From Chloracidobacterium sp. (GTDB lineage: Bacteria > Acidobacteriota > Blastocatellia > Pyrinomonadales > Pyrinomonadaceae), in assembly GCA_016716365.1 (NCBI GenBank), contig JADJWM010000004.1:1-64000 (forward strand): 64,000 nt of DNA, read 5' to 3'. The position numbers and the translations under genes are program-made. The notes under the pieces are model-generated. The model was not told the origin of the DNA and made no database searches. It saw only the letters and a list, made by a program, of their open reading frames with translations. This document shows positions 32,557 to 40,824 of the stretch, piece after piece; within the stretch, counting starts at the first letter, position 1; the number at the start of each line of letters is the position of its first letter.

Positions 32557-33389
32557 TTCCGGTTCGGCGGCTGGATTATGTTGAACGTGGTGCGGCTTTT
32601 GCTGATCTTCACCCGGTCGCCGTCGGCCATCGTATGCCCGATCTGGCCGTCCAGCGTGAGGACAACGCCCTCGTTCTCGTTGATCAGCTTCAGCTCGATC
32701 TCGGCCGAATCCGGCACGACGATCGGTCGGTTGGTCAGCGTGAACGGGCAGATCGGCGTCAGGACGACGGCGTTCATCGAAGGATAGATGATCGGCCCGC
32801 CGGCCGAGAGGTTATAGGCGGTGGATCCGGTCGGGGTCGATACGATCAGGCCGTCAGCCCTGAAAGAATTGACGAACTGGCCGTTCAGCGAAACGTCGAT
32901 CTCGATTATCCGGGCAAGTGCGGCCTTGTTGATCACGACGTCGTTCAGCACCCGGCCCGAAGCCCTGACCGTGTCGTTCCGAATATGCTCGGCCCTCAGC
33001 ATCACCCGGCTGTCTATCTCGAACTCGCCGGCGATGATCGCTTCGAGTGCGGGGAACATTTCTTCGATCCTGAATTCGGTCAGGTAGCCGAGGCTACCAT
33101 AGTTCACGCCCATTACAAGCGGTTCCCGGTCGCCGATCGACCGTGCGGTCGAGATCATCGTTCCGTCGCCGCCGAGAACGATGATCAGGTCGGCCGCGAA
33201 CACAGGCGATGTGCTTTCAGCCGGGCCGCCGTCGTTTTCGGCGGGTTTTCCGCTCTGGACAAACGGGTCACCGGCCGTCGCAAGCCCGTGCGTCTCGAGC
33301 CATTCCGAAAGCTCCAGGGCCGTCCGCAATGCGTCCGGATTGTTCGGCTTCACGACGACACCGGCACTCTTTATCGATGATGGGGTCAT
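32514..33389 (-). CDS. nadK: NAD kinase
   Basis: A 291-residue enzyme that phosphorylates NAD+ to NADP+. The signature GGDGT is in LIIVLGGDGTMISTARSIG, followed by GVNYGSLGYLTEF, RVLNDVVINK and FRADGLIVSTPTGSTAYNLSAGGPI. Length is normal. The ATG at 33389 (MTPSSIKSAGVVVKPNN) is chosen because the upstream 17 codons read through non-conserved sequence. A terminator-like hairpin lies 50 to 80 bp upstream on the same strand, in what would be its leader. Confidence 0.93.
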   Translation of the reverse strand: MTPSSIKSAGVVVKPNNPDALRTALELSEWLETHGLATAGDPFVQSGKPAENDGGPAESTSPVFAADLIIVLGGDGTMISTARSIGDREPLVMGVNYGSLGYLTEFRIEEMFPALEAIIAGEFEIDSRVMLRAEHIRNDTVRASGRVLNDVVINKAALARIIEIDVSLNGQFVNSFRADGLIVSTPTGSTAYNLSAGGPIIYPSMNAVVLTPICPFTLTNRPIVVPDSAEIELKLINENEGVVLTLDGQIGHTMADGDRVKISKSRTTFNIIQPPNRNYFDVLRNKLKWGR

Positions 33390-33430
33390 TTGATGGGCAT
33401 CCCGACCGATAATGATTGAACAAATGTGTA

Positions 33431-33466
33431 CAAAAAACAAGCCGGATCTCCGGGCACGGCCGGCTT
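33431..33466 (-). terminator. Terminator-like hairpin upstream of nadK
   Basis: On the minus strand AAGCCGG and CCGGCTT (33460-33466 and 33439-33445) form a 7-bp stem with a 14-base loop, followed by GTTTTTTG. This is the shape of an intrinsic terminator, but no minus-strand gene lies between it and the divergent PPIase gene. It could end an unseen short transcript or act as an attenuator in the nadK leader. Confidence 0.55.
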
Positions 33467-33637
33467 GGGTCAGGTGTCAGCCTTATCCGAAAAATGTGGG
33501 ACGACGGCTGTTTTGTGTCTATTATTCAACAGATCTCGCCGACTCAGGACGCGCTTTCCCGGGCGACCGCCGGGCGGCCGAAAGCATCGAATCTGTCAAC
33601 GGCACAGTTACTGAAGGAAGCTGCACCCTTTGAAAAA

Positions 33638-33666
33638 TTGGTTGCTGAATCCGTTTTTGTTATGAT
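33638..33666 (+). promoter_or_regulatory. Promoter of the PPIase gene
   Basis: TTGGTT at 33638-33643 and TATGAT at 33661-33666, with a 17-bp spacer and an extended -10 TG just before the hexamer (TGTTATGAT). Transcription would start near 33673, about 43 bp before the ATG. Confidence 0.6.
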
Positions 33667-33715
33667 TGTGGTTTGCCCTTGACGAGCAAAGAATCAAACT
33701 GCCCAGGATGTAAAG

Positions 33716-35707
33716 ATGTTAACGTTTTTCAAAAGACTCGAAAAGACCCGTAATTTTGTACTCATGGCGTTCGCCGTTATCATGGTGGCGAGCCTCGTGC
33801 TTTTTTATAAGCCTTCGGACCCGGCGCTTGGTGCCGGATTGAAGAACAGCGCAGAGACGGCCGCCAGGGTCGGCAGCGAATATATAACCGTTGGCGACGT
33901 GGCCCGGCAAAAAGAGAATCTCGCAAGGCAAAGGCCGGGCATGCCGGCGACCGGGAAAGATCTACTTGAGGTACTGATCGCGGGACGGATCGCCAGGATC
34001 GAAGCCAAACGGCTCGGATTAAGGGCATCGGACGCCGAGGTGGCCTCATACATTCGCCGTGAGTACAAGCCGGACGACGGACGGCCGTTCGACCGGCAGT
34101 TGTACGAATTGAATATAAGCGAGACCGAAGGCAGCGTGGCCGCTTTTGAAGAAAGGATCCGCGACGACCTGAGCGCTCTTAAGATGAGGACTTTCATCAC
34201 GTCCGGAGTGACGGTTTCGGACGAAGAGATCCTCGAGGACTTCAAAAGAAAAAACGCCAAGTTCGACCTCTCGTACGTTTCGGTCAACGTCTCGGACGTA
34301 GCCGCGACGATCACGCCTTCCGAACAGGACATCCGCGATTATTTCGAAAAGAACAAGGCACTTTACTATATTAGCTCGCCCCAAAAGAAGATCCGCTACA
34401 TCTTCATCAACACCGCAAAGATCGGCGAAAAGCTCAACCTTACAGACGCCGAGCTTCAGGCAGAGTACGAACAGCTGCCGGCAGATAAAAAGATCGCGGG
34501 CGTGATGGGCCAGGAGATCGTCCTGCGAATACCGACGCCGGCCCAGGACGGCGATATCTATGCAAAGGCGAATGAGATTCGCGACCGGCTGACGCGTGGA
34601 AGCCAGTTTGTCACCGAGACCGAGTTTGCGGACGTGGCCAAGGGCCAGTCAGAAAACCCGGCGACCGCCCGGAACGGAGGCAATTTGAGCGGTCCGGTCC
34701 GCGAAAACCCCAATAATCCGACCGACCCCTATCAGCAGCTTCTGACGATGAGGCCCGGTCAGGTCAGCCCTCCGATCGGTTATGAGGGGCGTTATTTCCT
34801 GCTTAGACGTGGCGAGGAAGTTCCGAAGACCTTTGAGATGGCCAAAAAGGAGATCGAGGTCAGCCTCCGCAACCGGCGCGCATATTCGATAGCCGCCGAG
34901 TTGGCGCAAAAGGTCGCTGATTCGCTGAAACAGAACAAGGATATCCAAAAGACCGTCGCGGATTTCGCCGCCGAGGCCAATATGAGTCCTTCGGACATGG
35001 TCCGTGAGACCGGTTTCGTCAAACCTGGTGACGATGTCCCGAACATCGGCAACTCGCCGCAGTTCGAAGAGGGCATTGCAGGCCTTGAGAATCCGAACGA
35101 CGTGGGCGACAGGATTCCCATCCAGAATGGATTTGCCGTGCCGCTCCTTGTCGAAAAGAAAGACCCACGTGACGCGGAACTTGATGAGGTCAGGGCGCAG
35201 GTCATCGAATCGGTCAAACTTGAAAAGGCACGTGCCCAGATCCAGGACATCGCAAACCAGATCGCCGCCGGAGCAGCGACACCGGGAGCCCTCGCGTCGG
35301 CCGCCGCTGCGAAGGGCTTAAAGGTGCTCGAGGCCAAGAGCCATTCGCTGGGTTCGCCGCTTGGCACAGGCCCTTCTGCCTCGACGAATAAGGACCTCGA
35401 AGATGCCGTTTACGCGATGAAGGAAGGCGACGTGACGAAGACGCCGGTAAATATCGGCGACAGCTGGATCGTGGTCGGCGTAAATAAACGAACCGAGGCG
35501 AGCATGGAAGAGTTTGCCAGGGACCGTGACCGCCTAAGGGATGAAATGCTCGACCGAAAACGCGGCGAACTCTTTGTCGATTACATGCGTGCCGTCAGGC
35601 GCCGGATGGAGTCCGACGGAAGCATCGTGATCTATGAAGATGCGGTCGCTAAGGTTGATCAGCAGGTCGCAACCCCCGAGATCCCGTTGGATCTCCCGAC
35701 CCAATAG
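33716..35707 (+). CDS. Membrane-anchored periplasmic peptidyl-prolyl isomerase (PpiD/SurA-like)
   Basis: A 663-residue protein with one N-terminal membrane anchor (LMAFAVIMVASLVLFYK) and a large periplasmic part. A SurA_N-like helical segment, VGDVARQKENLARQ to VLIAGRIARIEAKRLG, is followed by a parvulin-like domain: EFADVAKGQSENPATARNGGNLSGPV, LTMRPGQVSPPIGYEGRYFLLRR. A second, weaker parvulin-like repeat is at 540-600 (LEDAVYAMKEGDVTKTPVNIGDSW). The layout is that of PpiD, a chaperone for outer-membrane proteins near the Sec translocon. AGGA lies seven bases before the ATG. A strong terminator follows. Confidence 0.88.
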   Translation: MLTFFKRLEKTRNFVLMAFAVIMVASLVLFYKPSDPALGAGLKNSAETAARVGSEYITVGDVARQKENLARQRPGMPATGKDLLEVLIAGRIARIEAKRLGLRASDAEVASYIRREYKPDDGRPFDRQLYELNISETEGSVAAFEERIRDDLSALKMRTFITSGVTVSDEEILEDFKRKNAKFDLSYVSVNVSDVAATITPSEQDIRDYFEKNKALYYISSPQKKIRYIFINTAKIGEKLNLTDAELQAEYEQLPADKKIAGVMGQEIVLRIPTPAQDGDIYAKANEIRDRLTRGSQFVTETEFADVAKGQSENPATARNGGNLSGPVRENPNNPTDPYQQLLTMRPGQVSPPIGYEGRYFLLRRGEEVPKTFEMAKKEIEVSLRNRRAYSIAAELAQKVADSLKQNKDIQKTVADFAAEANMSPSDMVRETGFVKPGDDVPNIGNSPQFEEGIAGLENPNDVGDRIPIQNGFAVPLLVEKKDPRDAELDEVRAQVIESVKLEKARAQIQDIANQIAAGAATPGALASAAAAKGLKVLEAKSHSLGSPLGTGPSASTNKDLEDAVYAMKEGDVTKTPVNIGDSWIVVGVNKRTEASMEEFARDRDRLRDEMLDRKRGELFVDYMRAVRRRMESDGSIVIYEDAVAKVDQQVATPEIPLDLPTQ

Positions 35708-35731
35708 ATCCGTAATGTTGAGGTTCAGCGG

Positions 35732-35760
35732 CGGGCTGTCATGATCCGGCAGCCCGTTTT
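35732..35760 (+). terminator. Intrinsic terminator after the PPIase gene
   Basis: CGGGCTG (35732-35738) and CAGCCCG (35750-35756) form a stem around TCATGATCCGG, followed by TTTTCTTGTTT. It ends the plus-strand PPIase unit just before the convergent transporter stop at 35766. Confidence 0.85.
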
Positions 35761-35765
35761 CTTGT

Positions 35766-37172
35766 TTACCACCAGCCAAGCAGCTTCCACCAGGCGGGCC
35801 CGACGATCCCCCAGATGAGGATATTTATGATCGCCGCGATCAGACCGACCGTCCACCACCGTCGCTGCGTAACATAACCCAGCCCGAAATAAATTGGAGC
35901 GGGTGTCGTGCCGTAATGGGTCAGCCCTGCCGAGAGGTTGGCAAAGTACGTAAGCAGGAGGACCGTTAATCCGGCGGGTGCGCCGACGGCGACCGTCACC
36001 AAAAGGAACGGCACGAACATCGCCATCACGTGCGCCGTGATCGAGGCGAAGCCGTAGTGGGCGAAGAAAAAGACGAGGGCAAGAATGGCGAGAGCGACCG
36101 GCCAACTCCAACCGCCCGTAAAACCGGAAACGGAAGAGGCAAAGATCGACGGGATATTCGTCTTTCCGAGCTCTGAGGCCATCATCACGAGACCGCCGTA
36201 CCAGATAAAGACTTCCCAGGCATGCGTCTCGTCGATCAGATCCCGCCATTCGAGAACCCTGGTCACAAGCAGTGTCGCGATCCCAACGAACGCGACAACC
36301 GTAGAGTCGATCCCGTGCCAGAAAGCGGTGATCCAGAGAATGACGACGGCAACGAAAACGAAGAGGAGAATCTTCTCGTTAATTTGGAGCGGGCCTTGTT
36401 TCTCGAGCTCATCGCGGGCAAATGCCACGGCGTTCGGTGTCTCGGTGATCTCCGGTGGAAAAAACTTGTAGATCATCACCGGGACCACGATCAAAGAGAT
36501 CAGGGCTGGAACGATCGCGGAAACGAACCAGATAGAATAGGTCAGGTCGATCTCTGTATTCTCTGCGGTCAGCCGGCGAATGATGATGTTCGAGGCCTGG
36601 CCCGTCAGAAAGGTCGCGCACAGTACGACCTCGCACTGGTACAGCATCGTCATCAGGAACGTCCCTAGCCGGCCCGCGGTGCCGTCGTCCGGACGTGAAT
36701 CATAGGTCTCGGTCACGCTCCGGGCGATGGGAAGGATGATCCCTCCGGAACGAGCCCCGGTGGACGGTATGAATGACGCAAGAATGAAATCCGTGAATAC
36801 AAGCGAATACCCGAGGCCGAGCGTTTTTCGCCCGATCATCCGGATGAACATAAGCGCGATCCGATGGCCGAGCCCCGTCTTGATCATTGCCCTCGAAATG
36901 AAAAAGGCCGCCAGCACAAGCCAAACGAACTTATCAGCATAACCAGTCAGCGCCCGATCGATCGGCACCGCCCCCGTTAGAGCAACGGCAATGACCCCGA
37001 GAAAGACCATCGCGCTTCCCGTCAGCGGCTGAACGATGGAACCGACGATCGTCGCAATGAAGATCGAAAGCAGCAGTCGATGTTCGACGGGCCCGGCGCC
37101 TTCCGGCACAAGGAGGAAAACGCCGGCAAAACAGCCGGCCACGATCAGCCACTTGACCAACTTGTTGGACAT
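35766..37172 (-). CDS. DASS (SLC13-type) sodium-coupled anion transporter
   Basis: A 468-residue membrane protein with about 12 helices, of the divalent-anion:Na+ symporter family that takes up di- and tricarboxylates. Family hallmarks are the duplicated hairpin motifs: the first reads PSTGARSGGIILPI and the second THYGTTPAPIYFG. In most members the first is Ser-Asn-Thr; here it is Ser-Thr-Gly. The carrier closest in pattern is the 2-oxoglutarate/malate-type DIT1 group. It lies 71 bp downstream of the CAT-type permease on the same strand and may be co-transcribed. Confidence 0.9.
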   Translation of the reverse strand: MSNKLVKWLIVAGCFAGVFLLVPEGAGPVEHRLLLSIFIATIVGSIVQPLTGSAMVFLGVIAVALTGAVPIDRALTGYADKFVWLVLAAFFISRAMIKTGLGHRIALMFIRMIGRKTLGLGYSLVFTDFILASFIPSTGARSGGIILPIARSVTETYDSRPDDGTAGRLGTFLMTMLYQCEVVLCATFLTGQASNIIIRRLTAENTEIDLTYSIWFVSAIVPALISLIVVPVMIYKFFPPEITETPNAVAFARDELEKQGPLQINEKILLFVFVAVVILWITAFWHGIDSTVVAFVGIATLLVTRVLEWRDLIDETHAWEVFIWYGGLVMMASELGKTNIPSIFASSVSGFTGGWSWPVALAILALVFFFAHYGFASITAHVMAMFVPFLLVTVAVGAPAGLTVLLLTYFANLSAGLTHYGTTPAPIYFGLGYVTQRRWWTVGLIAAIINILIWGIVGPAWWKLLGWW

Positions 37173-37243
37173 AACAAAAGAACGCAGGGTTCACGGAGTA
37201 ACACGACCCTGTGAACACTGCGGTCTATATCAATAGGTCGGAC

Positions 37244-39049
37244 CTATTTTGCGTGCAATTCAGCGTAATGGACAAAGAACCAATAAGTTATTGCCGCCCA
37301 CGCCGCCAGGTTCAAAAGTGAAGCGATCAGTCCAAGCTGTCGCGTCTTTGGATTGCGGCCGCCGCTTCGGTCGCCCTTGCCGTACATCAGGACCGCCACA
37401 AGGGTCCCGGTCACAAACCAGGCAAACGTGCGCACCGCCACCTCTATCCAGGCCGCCCCCCAAACCTGCCAAATCGTCAGCGCGATGGCAAGCACCATCG
37501 CGAGCATGGCGGCGATCGGAGGTTTATATCCGGCCGGCGTCTCAACATTTGCTTCGGCATCCGACACCTTGCCCAGACGGCTATGGTTATAGCTATAGGC
37601 AAAATAGACCACAAGTCCGATCGACATCCAGACGATCAGCCGTATCCAGGTATCCAGCGGAAGGCTGTTCATCAGGTAAGCGGCCGAAAGTACGGTCGCG
37701 ATCGGAACGAACGGCGACAGAGGCACCTTGAACGGCCGGTTCAATGCGGGGTTGGACGACCGAAGGATGATGATGCCGGTCGCAACGATGACGAACGCAA
37801 AAAGCGTCCCGATGCTGACCAACTCACCGAGGAGTCCGATCGGGACAAAGCCGGCAAGTATGGCGACGATCGCGCCCGTTATGGCAGTCGTGACGTGCGG
37901 AGTACGGAATTTCGGGTGGACCTTCGCAGCCCACTCGGGCAGCAGTCCGTCCTTTGACATCGAGTAGAAAACGCGGGGTTGGCCCATGACCATTACGACC
38001 ATTGTCGAACTCAGGCCTAGAACCGCACCGACCTTGATTATGAACGGAAATGCCGCAAGGACCGCACCCATAGTGGTGCCCGCGGAGACTTTTACAGCTT
38101 CATCGATCGCAACCGCGATCGGTGCTGCAGCATTGGTCAAAAGCTTGTAATCAACCAGGCCGACCATTATTCCCGCGACCAGGATATAAAGCACGGTACA
38201 GATCGCAAGTGAGCCCAGAATACCGATGGGCATGTCACGCTGAGGATTCTTCGCCTCTTGCGCAGCGGTCGAAACGGCGTCAAAACCGATGTAGGCGAAG
38301 AAGATAACGGCTGCACCCGTCACCACGCCGGTGAATCCGAACGGCATGAACTGCGCGCAACCTGGATCTCCCGGTCCGCAGCCAATGCCGAGGTTGCTGG
38401 TATTCACATAACCGATGCCGGCGACGATGAATAGCACCACGACCAGCACCTTGATGATAACGATCAAAGTGTTGAAGGTAGCCGATTCCTTGATGCCTCG
38501 GATCAGGAGAAAGGTCACCGCCACGGCGATGAGAAACGCCGGCAGATTGAATATTCCGGTAACCGTGGAGCCGTCCGACAGGGTTACGGTTTGGCCGGGC
38601 GGAGCTGCGAATGCAGGCGGAAAATTGATCCCGATGTCCTTCAGAAAGCTGACCACATATCCTGACCATCCGACGGCGACCGTCGCCGCCCCGAAAGCAT
38701 ATTCAAGGATGAGGTCCCAACCTATGATCCAGGCGATAAACTCGCCAAGTGTTCCATACCCGTAGGCATATGCCGAACCCGAGATAGGGACACTTGCAGC
38801 GAATTCCGAATAGCAAAGGGCCGCGAACGCACTTACGATTCCGGCCAGGATCATTGAAATGACGACCGCCGGACCCGCATGCTTACCTGCCGCCTGCCCG
38901 GTAAGAACAAAAATACCAGTACCGATAATGGCGCCGACGCCGAGCATCGTTAGATCGAGACCGGTCAAGGTCTTTTTCAGAGTATGCGTACCGGTCTCAG
39001 ATGCCTCGGCAACGATCTGGTTTATTGGTTTAGTCGCAAAAAGTGACAT
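37244..39049 (-). CDS. APC superfamily cationic-type amino acid permease (CAT family)
   Basis: A 601-residue permease with about 14 helices. The core starts with LTGLDLTMLGVGAIIGTGIF, the unwound TM1 GAIIGTGIF motif, followed by AALCYSEFAASVPISGSAYAYGY and FFAYIGFDAVSTAAQEAKNPQRDMP, as in the SLC7A1-4/YfnA cationic group. An unusual cysteine-containing loop (GIGCGPGDPGCAQF) sits between helices. An excellent AGGAGG ribosome site lies five bases before the ATG. It follows the second APC gene by 30 bp on the same strand and belongs to its operon. The amino acid taken up is not predictable from sequence. Confidence 0.9.
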   Translation of the reverse strand: MSLFATKPINQIVAEASETGTHTLKKTLTGLDLTMLGVGAIIGTGIFVLTGQAAGKHAGPAVVISMILAGIVSAFAALCYSEFAASVPISGSAYAYGYGTLGEFIAWIIGWDLILEYAFGAATVAVGWSGYVVSFLKDIGINFPPAFAAPPGQTVTLSDGSTVTGIFNLPAFLIAVAVTFLLIRGIKESATFNTLIVIIKVLVVVLFIVAGIGYVNTSNLGIGCGPGDPGCAQFMPFGFTGVVTGAAVIFFAYIGFDAVSTAAQEAKNPQRDMPIGILGSLAICTVLYILVAGIMVGLVDYKLLTNAAAPIAVAIDEAVKVSAGTTMGAVLAAFPFIIKVGAVLGLSSTMVVMVMGQPRVFYSMSKDGLLPEWAAKVHPKFRTPHVTTAITGAIVAILAGFVPIGLLGELVSIGTLFAFVIVATGIIILRSSNPALNRPFKVPLSPFVPIATVLSAAYLMNSLPLDTWIRLIVWMSIGLVVYFAYSYNHSRLGKVSDAEANVETPAGYKPPIAAMLAMVLAIALTIWQVWGAAWIEVAVRTFAWFVTGTLVAVLMYGKGDRSGGRNPKTRQLGLIASLLNLAAWAAITYWFFVHYAELHAK

Positions 39050-39079
39050 TAAAACCTCCTACATGGTGAAAAAGTAGAT

Positions 39080-40597
39080 CTATGATCCGCCGGCAGCGGC
39101 CGATTGGCCGGACAGCGAACGCCAAATGAAAAACACCGGCACGCCGGTCAAAACGATCAATAGACCCGGCCAAGTGGCAGTAGTTTGGTAAACGAACAGA
39201 ACGACAAGGATCACCGCCGCACCGACGCAGTATAGTGCCGGAATGATCGGATATCCAAACGCTTTGTACGGCCGCTCGGCATCCGGTCGCTTAACGCGGA
39301 GCACGAAGATAGCGGCAATCGCTAGAATATAGAAGATGAGCGCTGCAGAGATCACATAGGTCAGCAGGTCATTGTACAAGCTCCCGTAGCTGCCATCCGC
39401 TCTCACCGTCCGCGGAAGGACATAGAAAGATGCAAAGATGCCTTGAATGACAAGCGCCCACGCCGGGACATGAAATTTGTTCAACTCGCCGGCCGCGCGG
39501 AAAAACAGTCCGTCCTTGGCCATCGCAAAATAGGCCCGCGGTCCGGCGAATATCAAGCCGTTGTTGCATCCAAACGTAGAGATCATTATTGCGACGGCCA
39601 TCAAAGCAGCCCCTGCGCCGGGAAAGATCACTTCAGCCGTTGCCGAGCCGACGCGGTCGCTCGGGACCTTTTGAATGTCCTCGAACCTGAGCGTGGCCAG
39701 GTAAGCAATGTTCGCCAGCAAATAGAGGCCGATGACGCCGCCGGTGCCAAGCAAGAGCGACAGCGGCAGATTGCGTTTCGGGTCTTTCACTTCGCCCGCC
39801 GTGAAGGTCACGTTATGCCATGCATCGGCCGAAAAGAGCGAATTCGTCTGCGCAACACAAAGGGCAACGAAGAGCCCGAAAGCCGCGGCGGACGTTAGGC
39901 CGTGGCCGACGTCCTGCAGGCCTCCGCGAACGGTCCAAAGGTCGCTGAAATTCGCGGAGGCGATCTCCGGATACGACACAAGCCCGACGCCGATACCCAG
40001 CAGGATCAGCGCGATCAGCGATCCGGTCTTTGCAAAGGTGAATATATTCTGGATCAGTTTGCCGAGATATAGCCCCCTGGTGTTCAGCACCGTGAGCAGG
40101 GCGATCATCAGGATCCCCAGAAGCTGGGCCGTCGAAAGCGAGAAGGCGTAACTCGATGAGCCGATGCGGAAAGGTTCGACGATATAGCTCGATTCGGAGA
40201 TCTGTGGGACGAGGATGCCTGTGAACCGGCTGAAGGCAACTGCAACCGCGGCGATCGTGGCGGTGCCGATCACGAGGAAGTGCGTCCATCCGTAAAGGAA
40301 ACCCCAGAGCGGCCCGTACGCCTCTTTGAGATATACGTACATCCCGCCCGCCCGCGGCATCATCGCCGCCAGCTCGCCATAAGAAAGGGCCGCGCCTACT
40401 GTCAGGAACCCGGTTATCAGCCAGACCACAAGGAGCCAGCCTGGCGAACCGACCTGCCTTGCGATATCCGCAGAGACAATGAAGATGCCCGACCCGATCA
40501 TCGTGCCGGCGACGATCATGGTCGCGTCCAGGAGCCCGAGGCCGCGAATAAATCCTTCTCTTGTCTCCTGCTCCAGCTCAGCAACGTCTGTTGCCAT
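39080..40597 (-). CDS. APC superfamily amino acid permease (LAT-like)
   Basis: A 505-residue permease with 12 helices. Core motifs are LGLLDATMIVAGTMIGSGIF (TM1), AALSYGELAAMMPRAGGMYVYL and TFGCNNGLIFAGPRAYFAMAKDGL. The pattern resembles bacterial relatives of the LAT heteromeric amino acid exchangers. It is the first gene of a likely three-gene operon (this gene, the CAT-type permease and the DASS carrier) under the promoter at 40703-40730. Confidence 0.9.
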   Translation of the reverse strand: MATDVAELEQETREGFIRGLGLLDATMIVAGTMIGSGIFIVSADIARQVGSPGWLLVVWLITGFLTVGAALSYGELAAMMPRAGGMYVYLKEAYGPLWGFLYGWTHFLVIGTATIAAVAVAFSRFTGILVPQISESSYIVEPFRIGSSSYAFSLSTAQLLGILMIALLTVLNTRGLYLGKLIQNIFTFAKTGSLIALILLGIGVGLVSYPEIASANFSDLWTVRGGLQDVGHGLTSAAAFGLFVALCVAQTNSLFSADAWHNVTFTAGEVKDPKRNLPLSLLLGTGGVIGLYLLANIAYLATLRFEDIQKVPSDRVGSATAEVIFPGAGAALMAVAIMISTFGCNNGLIFAGPRAYFAMAKDGLFFRAAGELNKFHVPAWALVIQGIFASFYVLPRTVRADGSYGSLYNDLLTYVISAALIFYILAIAAIFVLRVKRPDAERPYKAFGYPIIPALYCVGAAVILVVLFVYQTTATWPGLLIVLTGVPVFFIWRSLSGQSAAAGGS

Positions 40598-40702
40598 ACA
40601 TTTATGCGGCGGGTAGAACCGGCGGGCGTGGCTGTCTGCCCAAGCCCGGATCCGCTCCGTTAGATCTTCATTCGATCAATAAGGCAAGAATTAACGACGC
40701 TT

Positions 40703-40730
40703 ATTATACGCTTCCGCCATCCCTTGTCGA
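40703..40730 (-). promoter_or_regulatory. Promoter of the APC permease operon
   Basis: On the minus strand TCGACA (40730-40725) and a perfect TATAAT (40708-40703) are separated by 16 bp. The expected start is near 40696, about 100 bp upstream of the ATG at 40597. The same -35, spacer length and -10 occur before the Na+:alanine symporter gene at 42546-42573. Confidence 0.7.
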
Positions 40731-40778
40731 GCCGTAAAATGCTTTTTCCAAAGGCAGAGGTCACTATAGATCGCGCGA

Positions 40779-40803
40779 AAAGGGCCGGTCTAGCCGGCCC
40801 TTT
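40779..40803 (-). terminator. Intrinsic terminator of the Na+:alanine symporter gene
   Basis: AAAGGGCCGG (40779-40788) and CCGGCCCTTT (40794-40803) make a perfect 10-bp stem with a 5-base loop; on the minus strand a TTTTCGC stretch follows. It lies 21 bp after the stop at 40825 and separates the symporter from the APC operon promoter. Confidence 0.85.
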
Positions 40804-40824
40804 CACAAAAGAAATGACATGAAA

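Noticed and set aside
33431..33515. NAD riboswitch in the nadK leader
   Set aside because: NAD-binding riboswitches are known from acidobacteria, but I could not fit the known consensus here; only the terminator-like hairpin is supported.
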